A stretch of 64,000 bases of DNA, taken from assembly GCF_013328815.1 (NCBI RefSeq), contig NZ_JABUHN010000004.1, positions 124,001 through 188,000 on the forward strand, given 5' to 3'. A program made the translations under genes and the position numbers. The stretch comes from Tabrizicola fusiformis (GTDB taxonomy: Bacteria > Pseudomonadota > Alphaproteobacteria > Rhodobacterales > Rhodobacteraceae). How positions within the stretch are numbered: position 1 is the first letter of the stretch; each line of letters begins with the position of its first letter. The notes under the pieces were generated by a model, which was given only the letters and a program-made list of their open reading frames with translations, was not told where the DNA came from and made no database searches. Shown piece by piece: positions 21,145-30,914 of the stretch.

Positions 21145-21366
21145 TCACGCCCGGCGCTTGCGCCAGATCCGATATGTCACGACAAGGGCCCAGACGAACC
21201 CCGCCAGCGCGGCCAGATCGGCCAGAAGCGCAAAGCGGGGCGCCCAGCCCATCTCGCCGCCGACGAATTGCGCCCCCACCCACAGCACGATGGTCGCGGC
21301 CAGCACGATGCCCACCGTCCGGGCCTCGCGCGCCAGCGCCATGTCCTGAGGGCTGGGGGCGGTCAT
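21145..21366 (-). CDS. Small membrane protein (DUF5337-like)
   Basis: A 73-residue protein with two transmembrane helices (about residues 18-36 and 44-66) and a basic C-terminus (YRIWRKRRA). Short proteins of this pattern sit between nuoE and nuoF in Rhodobacterales; the DUF5337 name is from memory. Spacing is 9 nt from the preceding gene and 16 nt to nuoF. It may help membrane docking of complex I or be unrelated; no catalytic motif is present. Confidence 0.65.
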   Translation of the reverse strand: MTAPSPQDMALAREARTVGIVLAATIVLWVGAQFVGGEMGWAPRFALLADLAALAGFVWALVVTYRIWRKRRA

Positions 21367-21375
21367 CGCCCTGCC

Positions 21376-21618
21376 TCAGTGGTGGCCGTGACCATGGTCA
21401 TCGCCATGGCCCGCGTCCAAAGTCAGTTCAACGCCGCCCGAGCCCAGAAGAACCCCGAAGACAAGGAAGGTCACGCTGCCCATCAGCACCGCCGGGCTGA
21501 TGCCCGTCTCGCCGATGACGCGGGCGACCAGCGCCGCGAAAAGCCCGGCGACCGCGGCCACCAGCCAGCCCCCGGGCCAAAGGCCCTCAACCGTCTCGTG
21601 ATGGTGATGGTCGTCCAT
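21376..21618 (-). CDS. Small membrane protein with His-rich ends
   Basis: An 80-residue protein with the N-terminus MDDHHHHETVEGLWPGGW and the C-terminus DAGHGDDHGHGHH, flanking two hydrophobic helices (about 17-37 and 43-60). Nine or more His residues plus Asp at both ends suggest metal binding. It lies 10 nt downstream of nuoE. It could chaperone a metal near the membrane, but no family is recognised and no direct evidence is in the sequence beyond composition. Confidence 0.65.
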   Translation of the reverse strand: MDDHHHHETVEGLWPGGWLVAAVAGLFAALVARVIGETGISPAVLMGSVTFLVFGVLLGSGGVELTLDAGHGDDHGHGHH

Positions 21619-21628
21619 GGCGGCCCCC

Positions 21629-22813
21629 TCAGTAATTGTTCGACTTGGCGCGGATCAGGAATTCCTCGATCCCGACCTCAAGGATCAGCTTGGCCTGCGT
21701 CACCCAGCGGTCGCGCGTCACCCGGCCCTTGAAGCCCTTGAGGTTGCTGTCCATCCACGCCACTTCCGCCGCACCCCAGCCCGCGATCTGGTCGAAATGG
21801 AAGATGCCCAGTTCGTGGCAGAGTTTCTCCAGCGCCGGGCCGATGCCTTCGATGGTTTGCAGCTTGTCGGCCACGCCGCCCCGCGCGCCGTCCAGCGCGG
21901 CGGGCTTGGTGCCTTCGCCCGGCAGGGCGGCAACCGCGACGGGTTCGGGGGCGGGTTCGGCGACCTTGGCTTCCCGCGCCGCCTTGGCCGCCTTGCGGGC
22001 GGCATTGGCGGCCTTGCGCGCAGCCTTTTCCTCGGCGGTCTCGCCAGTGCTGCCGCCTTCGTCCTCAAACTCCTGCACGGCCGCGGCGAGCGAACCCGGC
22101 ACCGCCTTGCCCAGCCAAGGGGTAACCAGCGGAACCTCGGTGCCGTCGATGCGGCGCACGGTGTCGGCGATGTCCACCGCCAGTTGCGCCGAAGCGTTAT
22201 ACTCGGCGCGGTCCGCCGCATAATCCTTGAGCGAAGTCAGCCCCGACAGCGGCTCGGCCGCGTAACGGCCGTTCTGCGGGCCGGGCACCGGCACCTCGCC
22301 CTTGGAGAAGCGGCCGATCAGGGCGCGCAACTTGTCGGCGGTCAGGTCTTCGTAATAATCCTTGCCGATCTGGGCCATGGGCGCATTGGCGCAGGCGCCC
22401 ATGCATTCCACCTCTTCCCAGGAAAACTTCCCATCCGCCGACAGGGTATGCGGCGCCTTGGCAACCAGTTCCTGACAGACGGCAATCAGCTCTTCCGCGC
22501 CGCAGATCATGCAGGAGGTGGTGCCGCAGATCTGGATATGTGCAACCGAACCAACGGGTTGCAACTGGAACATGAAGTAGAAGGTCGCCACTTCCAGCGC
22601 GCGGATATAGGCCATGCCCAGCATGTCGGCGACATATTCGATCGCCGGGCGGGTCAGCCAGCCGTGCTGCTCCTGCGCCCGCCACAGAAGCGGGATCACC
22701 GCAGACGCCTGCCGCCCCTCGGGATATTTGGAAATCTGCCCCTTCGCCCAGGCAAGGTTCGCCGGGGTGAACTCGAAGGAGGCGGGTTGTTCTTTGTGAA
22801 GACGGCGAAGCAT
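21629..22813 (-). CDS. nuoE: NADH-quinone oxidoreductase subunit E with a helix-hairpin-helix extension
   Basis: A 394-residue protein, more than twice E. coli NuoE (~166). Residues 1-~190 are the thioredoxin-like [2Fe-2S] subunit with ligands in [14 protein letters not shown] and [11 protein letters not shown]. After a Glu/Ala/Lys-rich linker (about 245-280, [19 protein letters not shown]) comes an about 90-residue C-terminal domain, [20 protein letters not shown] and [20 protein letters not shown], resembling helix-hairpin-helix domains of the DUF4332 type. Such fusions are common in Rhodobacterales NuoE. What the extension binds is not known. Confidence 0.94.
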   Translation of the reverse strand: MLRRLHKEQPASFEFTPANLAWAKGQISKYPEGRQASAVIPLLWRAQEQHGWLTRPAIEYVADMLGMAYIRALEVATFYFMFQLQPVGSVAHIQICGTTSCMICGAEELIAVCQELVAKAPHTLSADGKFSWEEVECMGACANAPMAQIGKDYYEDLTADKLRALIGRFSKGEVPVPGPQNGRYAAEPLSGLTSLKDYAADRAEYNASAQLAVDIADTVRRIDGTEVPLVTPWLGKAVPGSLAAAVQEFEDEGGSTGETAEEKAARKAANAARKAAKAAREAKVAEPAPEPVAVAALPGEGTKPAALDGARGGVADKLQTIEGIGPALEKLCHELGIFHFDQIAGWGAAEVAWMDSNLKGFKGRVTRDRWVTQAKLILEVGIEEFLIRAKSNNY

Positions 22814-22818
22814 CTGGT

Positions 22819-23247
22819 TTATTCCGTTTTGGAAACGAAGAAGCGATGCCCGGTTTGGGCATCCTGCGCCATGTGAATGGCGCCCCGATCATTGCATTCT
22901 GCGCTCAAGCAGGCATCAAGCTGCCAGAGTTCGGTCCCCACAGAGTTCTTCAGCGCAACCGCATCCCCGTATTCTACGGGATCTGCCAAGAAGACAAATA
23001 GCAGAGCTAGAGAGGCCAGCACGACACCAAGCGCACCTGCAACTGAACCGAGTGACGCCCAAACGCTCCGATTCCCATGCAGGGCCTCCCGCAGGGAATC
23101 GACTTGCTTTGCAAGGACATCAACCTTGGATTTCATCCGATCAATCTCAGAATGCTGATCTTCGATCACGACTGATTGTTGCTCTATGATAGCCCGCTGA
23201 CGATCATATGCGGCGAGCATATCTTCCGGGGCGCCACCTGATACCAT
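22819..23247 (-). CDS. Coiled-coil membrane protein of lower GC between nuoD and nuoE
   Basis: This 142-residue protein has an N-terminal coiled coil (about residues 15-58, heptad-like [20 protein letters not shown] and [19 protein letters not shown]), one transmembrane helix (about 66-88, [20 protein letters not shown]) and a C-terminal domain with two Cys ([13 protein letters not shown]). The hand-counted GC is about 54% over 22861-23220, visibly below the surrounding mid-60s, and codon use is less GC-biased, consistent with transfer into the operon. Its ATG overlaps the nuoD stop (TAATG), so it is translationally coupled. I do not recognise the family. Confidence 0.7.
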   Translation of the reverse strand: MVSGGAPEDMLAAYDRQRAIIEQQSVVIEDQHSEIDRMKSKVDVLAKQVDSLREALHGNRSVWASLGSVAGALGVVLASLALLFVFLADPVEYGDAVALKNSVGTELWQLDACLSAECNDRGAIHMAQDAQTGHRFFVSKTE

Positions 23248-24482
23248 TAGCGATCCACCTCCCCGAACACGATATCCATCGTGCCGATGATGGCAGAGAC
23301 GTCGGCAAGCTGATGGCCCTTGCAGATGTAGTCCATGGATTGCAGGTGCATGTAGCCCGGGGCGCGGATTTTGGCGCGGTAGGGTTTGTTGGTGCCGTCG
23401 GCCTTGAGGTAGACGCCGAATTCGCCCTTGGGCGCCTCGACGGCGGCGTAAACCTCACCGGCGGGAACGTGGAAGCCTTCGGTATAGAGCTTGAAGTGGT
23501 GGATGAGCGCCTCCATCGAGGTTTTCATCTCGGCCCGCTTCGGCGGCGTGATCTTGCCGCGCGACAGCACGTCGCCCTTTTCCACCCGCAGCTTGGCCAG
23601 CGCCTGCTTGATGATCTTCAGGCTTTCTTCCATCTCGGCCATGCGAACCAGATAGCGGTCATAGCAGTCGCCATTCTTGCCGACCGGAATCTTGAAGTCG
23701 AACTCGTCATAGCATTCATAGGGCTGGCTGCGCCGCAGATCCCAGGCAAAGCCCGAACCGCGCACCATGACGCCGGAATAGCCCCAGTCCTGAATGTCCT
23801 TCTCGGTCACGATGCCGATATCGGCATTGCGCTGTTTGAAGATGCGGTTCTCGGTCAGAAGGCCATGCAGGTCGGCCAGCGTTTTGGGGAACTGGTCGGC
23901 CCAAGCATCGATATCGTCGATCAGCGCGGGCGGCAGATCCTGGTGAACGCCCCCGGGGCGGAAATAGGCGGCGTGCAGACGGGCGCCGCAGGCCCGCTCA
24001 TAGAACACCATCAGCTTTTCACGCTCTTCAAAGCCCCAGAGCGGCGGAGTCAGCGCGCCCACGTCCATCGCCTGCGTGGTGACGTTGAGGAGGTGGTTCA
24101 GGATGCGGCCGATTTCCGAATACAGCACCCGGATCAGGCTGGCGCGGCGCGGCACCGGGGTGCCGGTGAGCCGTTCGATCGCCAGACACCAGGCATGTTC
24201 CTGATTCATCGGCGCCACATAGTCCAGCCGGTCGAAATAGGGCAGGTTTTGCAGGTAAGTCCGCGATTCCATCAGCTTTTCGGTGCCGCGGTGCAGAAGG
24301 CCGATATGCGGGTCGCAGCGTTCGACGATCTCGCCGTCCAGCTCCAGCACAAGGCGCAACACGCCGTGGGCCGCCGGGTGTTGCGGGCCGAAGTTGATGT
24401 TGAAATTGCGGATGCGCTGCTCGCCCGTCAGGGCATCGCGCGAGCCGTCGTCATAAGCATTCTGACGAATATCGCCATCCAT
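23247..24482 (-). CDS. nuoD: NADH-quinone oxidoreductase subunit D
   Basis: A 411-residue quinone-site subunit related to [NiFe]-hydrogenase large subunits. It starts [13 protein letters not shown], with [20 protein letters not shown] (the His of the quinone site) near residue 30, [20 protein letters not shown] near 58, and ends [12 protein letters not shown]. An adjacent ATG one codon upstream is also possible. The start overlaps the sulfotransferase stop. It ends at TAA sharing one base with the coiled-coil gene. Confidence 0.97.
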   Translation of the reverse strand: MDGDIRQNAYDDGSRDALTGEQRIRNFNINFGPQHPAAHGVLRLVLELDGEIVERCDPHIGLLHRGTEKLMESRTYLQNLPYFDRLDYVAPMNQEHAWCLAIERLTGTPVPRRASLIRVLYSEIGRILNHLLNVTTQAMDVGALTPPLWGFEEREKLMVFYERACGARLHAAYFRPGGVHQDLPPALIDDIDAWADQFPKTLADLHGLLTENRIFKQRNADIGIVTEKDIQDWGYSGVMVRGSGFAWDLRRSQPYECYDEFDFKIPVGKNGDCYDRYLVRMAEMEESLKIIKQALAKLRVEKGDVLSRGKITPPKRAEMKTSMEALIHHFKLYTEGFHVPAGEVYAAVEAPKGEFGVYLKADGTNKPYRAKIRAPGYMHLQSMDYICKGHQLADVSAIIGTMDIVFGEVDR

Positions 24483-25372
24483 CATGCCAAACCCTCTTCC
24501 ATGTTCGCGCGCCACGCCTTGGGCAGCGACGGGAACTTTGCGGATACATAGTCATATTGCGGACGCAGCCAGACGCGGGCAGCGCGGCTTTCGTCTTCGG
24601 TCATGCGCAGGGCGATGCCCTCATGCACGCGGCGGTCCAGATCGGCGGGCAGCGGGCGGATGCCCAGAAACTCCGACAGACGGGCCAGCCCCGGCAGGGT
24701 CAGCATCTCTTCGTAGAACAGCACCAAGAGCCGGGCCGGGTCAAAGGCCCGCGCCAGACGCGGCAGGATGGCGGCATAATCGCCGCGCGCCGCGATCCCG
24801 GCACCCTCGCCCGCAAGGTCACCGGCCACGATCCGCGCCAGAAGGGCGCGCGCCTCGGCGGCAAAGCCCGCAGGCGCCACGCGCTGCGCGATCATCCGCA
24901 CATGGCTCCACAGCCGCGCCACCGGGTCACGCATGAGATAGACCACGCGGGTATCGGCAGCGACCTGCGGCAGCAGCGCAAGACGGTCGGCATCCAGCAG
25001 CGCATAGGCCGGGGTGATGTCGCCCACCAGCCGCCGCTCGCCCTGCCCTTCGGTCAGGAAGGCGCGGTAGGCGTCCAGATCGGTTTCCCGCCGCTGCAAA
25101 ACCCGGCGCCAGTCGCGCAGATCGGCCAGACGCCGCTCGATCCGGGCGCGCTGTGCGGCAGCGGCGCCGGTCAGGCGGGCCTTCAGACCGTCGATCTCGC
25201 CCTGAAGGCGGCGCAGGGCCGCGCCGAACTGACCGGGCGCGGTCAACTGGAAGTAATGCAGTTCCTTGATCGTGCGGAAGTGACAGTCCGGGTGCGCGGA
25301 CAAATGCTCGTAAAGCCAGGAAGTCCCGGCTTTGGTCGCACCCACGCAGAAAAGGACGGTCGGCTCCCGCAT
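24482..25372 (-). CDS. Sulfotransferase family protein between nuoC and nuoD
   Basis: This 296-residue P-loop-like sulfotransferase uses PAPS as sulfate donor. The 5'-phosphosulfate-binding loop is [20 protein letters not shown] (residues 8-27) and the 3'-phosphate-binding motif is [17 protein letters not shown] (about 150). The middle has a charged helical insertion (about 55-95). Acceptor unknown: lipid, glycan or protein are all possible. It is cotranscribed with nuoC (6 nt) and nuoD (1-nt overlap). Its base composition is GC-rich like its neighbours, so if inserted it is well ameliorated. Confidence 0.85.
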   Translation of the reverse strand: MREPTVLFCVGATKAGTSWLYEHLSAHPDCHFRTIKELHYFQLTAPGQFGAALRRLQGEIDGLKARLTGAAAAQRARIERRLADLRDWRRVLQRRETDLDAYRAFLTEGQGERRLVGDITPAYALLDADRLALLPQVAADTRVVYLMRDPVARLWSHVRMIAQRVAPAGFAAEARALLARIVAGDLAGEGAGIAARGDYAAILPRLARAFDPARLLVLFYEEMLTLPGLARLSEFLGIRPLPADLDRRVHEGIALRMTEDESRAARVWLRPQYDYVSAKFPSLPKAWRANMEEGLA

Positions 25373-25378
25373 ACCGGA

Positions 25379-25978
25379 TCAGACCTTCTTCTCGTCGCCG
25401 GGAAGGATGTATTGCGCGCCTTCCCAAGGCGACATGAAGTCGAACTGGCGGTAGTCCTGCACCAGCTTCACCGGCTCATAGACCACCCGCTTTTCGGCCT
25501 CGTCATAGCGGACTTCGGTGTAGCCGGTGGTCGGGAAATCCTTGCGCAGCGGATGGCCGCGGAAACCATAGTCGGTCAGGATGCGGCGCAGGTCGGGATG
25601 GCCCGAGAACAGGATGCCGAACATGTCGAACACCTCCCGCTCAACCCAGTTGGCCGAGGGGTGGACCGTCACCAGCGAGGGGACCATCTCATCCTCGCCC
25701 ACACCGACGATGACGCGGATGCGGTGGTTCTGATACATCGACAGGAAGTGATAGACCACATCGAAGCGCGGGCTGCGCTCGGGGTGGTCAACCGCGGTGA
25801 TATCGACCAGCGAGGAGAAACGGCAGGCGCCGTCATCGCGCAGGAATTCGACAAAGCTGATCAGATGCGCGGATTGCACCGTCACCGTCAGTTCGCCAAA
25901 GGCGATCTTGGTGGCCAGCACGGCATCGGCGCGCTTGATTTCCAGATAGGCGGCCAGTTCGGTCAGGGCTTCGGACAT
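25379..25978 (-). CDS. nuoC: NADH-quinone oxidoreductase subunit C
   Basis: A 199-residue peripheral-arm subunit (30-kDa type), starting [20 protein letters not shown]. The signature ER[20 protein letters not shown] is present ([19 protein letters not shown]), then [19 protein letters not shown]. It is a separate gene, not fused to nuoD as in E. coli. The ATG at 25978 has TTGAGGTT upstream; an in-frame TTG lies four codons earlier. Confidence 0.97.
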   Translation of the reverse strand: MSEALTELAAYLEIKRADAVLATKIAFGELTVTVQSAHLISFVEFLRDDGACRFSSLVDITAVDHPERSPRFDVVYHFLSMYQNHRIRVIVGVGEDEMVPSLVTVHPSANWVEREVFDMFGILFSGHPDLRRILTDYGFRGHPLRKDFPTTGYTEVRYDEAEKRVVYEPVKLVQDYRQFDFMSPWEGAQYILPGDEKKV

Positions 25979-25986
25979 GATCAACC

Positions 25987-26879
<893 letters not shown>

Positions 26880-27136
26880 TAAGGGGCTCCTTCGGCTGGC
26901 TGCAAGGCGGGCCGCAGCGCCCGGCAGGGCGTTGCTGATCTTTAGCCCGTTTACTCTGGCCCCGGGGCCGGGTCAACCGAAGGCGGTGCGATTTCAGGGG
27001 CCTGCGACATGAGAATGCGGCCTTTGTATGCGACAGTATGCCGAAATTGCCGCGCCGCCGCATAAAGTGTTTTTGTCGGATTTGAACGCCAACAATCCGG
27101 CCCGAATCTGGCCCGCATCCGGCGGCGACGGCGGGG
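26880..27136 (-). promoter_or_regulatory. Leader and presumed promoter region of the nuo operon
   Basis: This 257-bp gap lies between the DegT-type gene and nuoA, the only place where a primary promoter for the ~23-kb nuo-rnj unit would fit. It holds the nuoA Shine-Dalgarno sequence near 26887 and AT-richer stretches around 26936-26956 and 27057-27095. I could not pick a convincing -35/-10 pair. No strong hairpin that would clearly terminate the upstream DegT gene was found. Confidence 0.5.
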
Positions 27137-28384
27137 TCAGTCGGGCAGCCTGACCGCCCGCGCCTCGGCGGCCAGTGCCGCCTCTTCCGCCTGCCCCACC
27201 GCCAGCGCCTCGGCCCGGATGATGCGGGCGATCTGGGCTGCGTCGGCCTCGGTGAAGGTCAGAGGCAGCCGCATGTCGATCAGCCCCTTCAGCACGCGGT
27301 CGGTCTGCGGCAGCGGCGTGGGTTCGGCATAGTGCCAATGGTCATAGCGGCTGGTGAAGGCCACCGGCTGATCGGCGCCGAACCATTTCAGTTCCACCCC
27401 CCGGGCACCGCAACGCGCCAGAAAGGCGCCGATCCGCGTATCGGACCAACCCGGCAGGCTGAACTGGAACGAGGAACCGACCCAGCTTTCCGCCGCAGGC
27501 CGCGGAATCAGCCGCAGGCCCGGGGTCTGCTCCAGACCCGCCTCCAGCACGCGGTAAAGCGCCGCCCAGCGGGCCACCCGCCCGGCCAGAAGCGGCAGTT
27601 GCGGCCGCAGGATGGCCGCGCGCAGATTGTCCATCCGGCCCGAAACATTGGGCGTTTCCAGCCGGATCGCCTCGAACACCTCGGGCGGCGGCGCGGCGCG
27701 ATGGCGGGCGTAAAGCATATAGCTGCCCGAAAGCAGGATCGCCCGTGCCATGACTTCGGCATCGTCGGAAATCAGAAACCCGCCCTCGCCCGCGTTGATA
27801 TGCTTGTAGGTCTGCATCGAATAGCAGCCGATCAGCCCATGGCGCCCGGACGGAACGCCGTTCCACGCCGCCCCCATCGTATGCGCGCAATCTTCGATGA
27901 TCGTGACACCCAGCCGGGCGCAGAGGGCCACCAGCGCCTCCATGTCGCACAGATGGCCCCGCATATGCGACAGCATCAGCAGCCGCGCGCCGGTGGCCCG
28001 CGCCTGCTCCTCAAGATGGGCGAAATCCAGTACGAGGTCGTCGGTCACCTCGACGAACACCGGCCTGCCCCCCGCCGCCGCAATCGCACCCGGCACCGGG
28101 GCCAGGGTGAAGGCATTTGTCAGCACCCGCTCTCCGGCCCGCATCCCCACCGCCCGCAGGGCACAGCCCAGGGCATAGCCACCCGAAGCCACCGCAAGGC
28201 AGTATTTCGCCCCGGTCAGGGCCGCAAATTCTTCCTCAAGCAGCGCCGCCTCGGCCAGCTCGCCCGGGGCGGTGTTGTAGCGGTGCAACCGGCCATGGCG
28301 CAGCACGGCCAGCGCCGCCTCAATCCCGGATTCGGGGATCGGTTCCTGCTGGGTGAAACTGCCGGTAAAACGTTCCTGCGTCAT
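27137..28384 (-). CDS. DegT/DnrJ/EryC1/StrS-type PLP aminotransferase (copy 1)
   Basis: A 415-residue fold-type I PLP enzyme of the sugar-aminotransferase family. The PLP Lys is in YSMQTYKHINAGEGGFLISD (about residue 195), with upstream HMRGHLCDMEAL and EDCAHTMGAAW motifs. Such enzymes usually aminate nucleotide-linked keto-sugars for surface glycans, though no glycan genes are nearby. Start ATG at 28384 overlaps the MFS stop by 4 nt, so the two are cotranscribed. It is a paralogue of the gene at 52881-54071. The C-terminal tail is Ala/Glu-rich. Confidence 0.85.
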   Translation of the reverse strand: MTQERFTGSFTQQEPIPESGIEAALAVLRHGRLHRYNTAPGELAEAALLEEEFAALTGAKYCLAVASGGYALGCALRAVGMRAGERVLTNAFTLAPVPGAIAAAGGRPVFVEVTDDLVLDFAHLEEQARATGARLLMLSHMRGHLCDMEALVALCARLGVTIIEDCAHTMGAAWNGVPSGRHGLIGCYSMQTYKHINAGEGGFLISDDAEVMARAILLSGSYMLYARHRAAPPPEVFEAIRLETPNVSGRMDNLRAAILRPQLPLLAGRVARWAALYRVLEAGLEQTPGLRLIPRPAAESWVGSSFQFSLPGWSDTRIGAFLARCGARGVELKWFGADQPVAFTSRYDHWHYAEPTPLPQTDRVLKGLIDMRLPLTFTEADAAQIARIIRAEALAVGQAEEAALAAEARAVRLPD

Positions 28385-29646
28385 GCCTTGGCCCAATTGC
28401 CGCGTCGCACCAGAATGTAAAGCCCCAAGGCCACCGCCAGAAGCCCGCCCGCGATGTAATAGGCCACATCGGGCGACGGGTTGGCCCGCTCTTCCGACAT
28501 GAAATGCCCAAAGACCTGCGCAAAGAACACCGTGCCCGCCAGCATCGAGATGTTGGTGATGGCCGAAATGCCGCCCTGCAATTCACCCTGCGCATCGTCG
28601 GGCACCACCTTGGACATCATCGCGGTCAGCATCGGATGGACGAACCCTTCGGGCCCGTGAACCACCATCAGCAGCACCACCGCCACCACCCCACCCGAAA
28701 ACCCATAGCCGGTGGCCGCGATGGTCGCGCAGAGAAGGCCGACCACGACCACCCGCGCCTCGCCGAAGTATTTCACCGCAGGCCCGGTGCCAAAGCCCTG
28801 AAACGCCGCCATCACCAGCCCGAACACCGCCAGCGAGGCGCCCACCATCGCCTCGGACCAGCCGAATTTCGCCATGCCCCAGAAGGGCCAGATCGCAGGA
28901 TAAACCGACGAGGCAAAGAAGAACACCGCCATCACCGCGCAGAGCGGCAGCACGCCGGGATAGCTGCGGAACACCCGGAAGGCGCCGAACGGGTTGGAGC
29001 GGGCAAGCTCAAACTTGCGCCGCCGCTCGGGCGGCAGGGTTTCGGGCAGCACGAACCAGCCATAGATCAGGTTTAGCCCCGAGACGATGGCTGCCACCAC
29101 AAAGGGCACCCGCGGGCCAAGCTCGCCCAGAAGCCCGCCAATCGCCGGGCCGATCACGAAGCCCACACCAAAGGCCGCGCCCATCATGCCAAAGGCTTTC
29201 GCCCGGTCCTCGGGCGCTGTCACATCGGCGATATAGGCATTGGCAATCACCCAGGACGAGCCGCAGAACCCCGCCAGCGCCCGCCCGATGAACAGCCAGA
29301 CCAGCGTCGGCGCCCAGGCGTGCAGCAGGTAATCCGCCCCAAGCCCGGCAATCGCCAGCAAGAGCAGCGGCCGGCGTCCGAAACGGTCCGAGAGGTTGCC
29401 CATCAGCGGCGCGAACAGGAATTGCGTGATCGAAAAGGCAAAGGCCATCCAGCCGCCGATCACCGCCGCCTGCGACAGCGAAACATGGCCGACCCCCTCG
29501 ATCAGCTTGGGCAGAACCGGAATGATCAGCCCGAACCCCACCATATCCAGCAGCACGGTCAGCATGACAAAGGTCACGGCATGGCCCGAAGCGGCGGGTC
29601 GCGGCGCTGTGGGGTCGGCGTCGGGGGGAAGGGCATGGGTCTGCAT
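28381..29646 (-). CDS. MFS transporter, TetA-like 12-helix exporter
   Basis: A 421-residue major facilitator with about 12 helices. The family motif between helices 2 and 3 is seen as [19 protein letters not shown], and helix 1 ([20 protein letters not shown]) resembles tetracycline-type exporters. The substrate is unknown. The start at 29646 (MQTHALPPD) was preferred over a much longer open frame because the upstream part is not membrane-like. It is translationally coupled to the DegT-type aminotransferase gene, suggesting the product or precursor of that pathway is moved. Confidence 0.85.
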   Translation of the reverse strand: MQTHALPPDADPTAPRPAASGHAVTFVMLTVLLDMVGFGLIIPVLPKLIEGVGHVSLSQAAVIGGWMAFAFSITQFLFAPLMGNLSDRFGRRPLLLLAIAGLGADYLLHAWAPTLVWLFIGRALAGFCGSSWVIANAYIADVTAPEDRAKAFGMMGAAFGVGFVIGPAIGGLLGELGPRVPFVVAAIVSGLNLIYGWFVLPETLPPERRRKFELARSNPFGAFRVFRSYPGVLPLCAVMAVFFFASSVYPAIWPFWGMAKFGWSEAMVGASLAVFGLVMAAFQGFGTGPAVKYFGEARVVVVGLLCATIAATGYGFSGGVVAVVLLMVVHGPEGFVHPMLTAMMSKVVPDDAQGELQGGISAITNISMLAGTVFFAQVFGHFMSEERANPSPDVAYYIAGGLLAVALGLYILVRRGNWAKA

Positions 29647-29776
29647 GGCGCGGACGCTAGGCGGACGGGCCGGAACTGTCAAATCCATGGGCGACACAAG
29701 GATGACGGGCTTTGTCACTGGATTCAGGGCAGTCCCGGCGACAGTCTGGCGGCAACAGATGCAAAGGAGACCCCGA

Positions 29777-30142
29777 ATGACCCTCTCGCTCAAGACCCTC
29801 GCCAAGATCGCCCTGCCCGCTCTGGCCCTGACCGCCGCCCTGTCCCAGCCCGTCCGCGCCGATCTGGTGATCAAGGGCCGCGCGGCGCAGGCGCTGCATT
29901 GCGCGGCCATGCTCTATATGGTGTCGGACACGCTGTATGAGGCCGGTTTGCTGGACTATTCCACCGCCAATTCGGCGCAGGAAAACGCGGTTCGGATGCT
30001 GGATTATGTGCCCGGCACCGATGACCAGAAGGTGCAGGCGATGGGCCAGCGCTTTGACAAGCTGATGCGGACCCGTTCGCTCAACCAGTTGCTGGACGAA
30101 TATAACGAGACCTCGGCCTGGTGCAATTCGGCCTTTCTATGA
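29777..30142 (+). CDS. Small secreted protein of unknown function
   Basis: A 121-residue protein with a signal peptide (MTLSLKTLAKIALPALALTA, cleavage after PVRA). The mature part has two Cys, in ALHCAAMLYMVSDTLYEAG and SAWCNSAFL, and is otherwise helical. AAAGGAGA is at a good distance before the ATG. It stands alone, divergent from the MFS gene and convergent with gph. No family is recognised. Confidence 0.72.
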   Translation: MTLSLKTLAKIALPALALTAALSQPVRADLVIKGRAAQALHCAAMLYMVSDTLYEAGLLDYSTANSAQENAVRMLDYVPGTDDQKVQAMGQRFDKLMRTRSLNQLLDEYNETSAWCNSAFL

Positions 30143-30153
30143 ATAGTCTTTAG

Positions 30154-30180
30154 CGTAGATTTTTCGGCGAGAAATCTACG
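30154..30180. terminator. Bidirectional hairpin between convergent genes
   Basis: CGTAGATTT (30154-30162) and AAATCTACG (30172-30180) form a 9-bp stem with a 9-nt loop between the end of the secreted-protein gene and the end of gph. The gph stop codon lies in the stem. A T-run follows the first arm. It probably serves as a shared terminator, although neither side has a long U-tract. Confidence 0.5.
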
Positions 30181-30829
30181 GCTGCAACAGACGTTCCGCC
30201 AGCTCCGGCAGATCCCCGAAACGGTCCAGCAGGGCTTCGGGGGCCAGCCGGGCGACGGCCCGGCCTTCGGGGCCGAAGGTGACCAGCGCCACCGGCACCC
30301 CGGCGGCAAGGCCGGTCTTGCGGTCGGTCTCGGTGTCGCCGATCAGCATCGAGCGCGCCACCGTGCCACCCGCCTGCTCCACCGCCGCCCGATAGGGTGC
30401 CGGGTCGGGCTTGCGGGTGGGCAGCGTATCGGCGCCGATCAGCGCGCCGAACAGGTCGCGCACCCCAAGCTTGCGGACAAGGGTCTCGGCCAGCGCCTCG
30501 GGCTTGTTGGTGCAGATGGCGGTGGCAAAACCGGCCTGCCGCAGGGCGACAACCGCCTCGACGGCACCGGGATAAAGCCGGGTATGGGTGTCGATCCCTT
30601 CGGCATAAAAGCCCAGAAGGCGCGGATATTCCCGGTCCACATCCGCCTCGGTCCACGCCTTTCCCAGCCGCGTGAACCCCAGCCGCAGCATCGCCCGCCC
30701 GCCGTGAAAGGCCGTCAGCGCATCGCCCGCGTCCAGCAGCGGCACCGCGAAGCAGGCATTGGCCGCCGCCAGCAGATCGGCAGAGGTATCGGCCAGCGTG
30801 CCGTCCAGATCGAAGACAACCGTGCGCAT
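30176..30829 (-). CDS. gph: Phosphoglycolate phosphatase
   Basis: A 217-residue HAD hydrolase that dephosphorylates 2-phosphoglycolate. HAD motif I is VVFDLDGTLADTSADLL at residues 4-20, motif II is in AICTNKPE, the motif III Lys is in LPTRKPDPAPY and motif IV is MLIGDTETDRKTG. The start at 30829 follows from motif I position. It is divergent from glmU (85 nt apart). Confidence 0.9.
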   Translation of the reverse strand: MRTVVFDLDGTLADTSADLLAAANACFAVPLLDAGDALTAFHGGRAMLRLGFTRLGKAWTEADVDREYPRLLGFYAEGIDTHTRLYPGAVEAVVALRQAGFATAICTNKPEALAETLVRKLGVRDLFGALIGADTLPTRKPDPAPYRAAVEQAGGTVARSMLIGDTETDRKTGLAAGVPVALVTFGPEGRAVARLAPEALLDRFGDLPELAERLLQP

Positions 30830-30914
30830 CCTGTAACCTTCCGTGAGCAAGCCGCCCCTTGCGAGCCCGCCATTCCCCGGTAAAACGGGCGCAACAGAAA
30901 AGAAAGAGGCAGGC

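Noticed and set aside
30143-30180. A short RNA gene in the 30154-30180 hairpin
   Set aside because: The stem is explained by a terminator between convergent genes and includes the gph stop codon.
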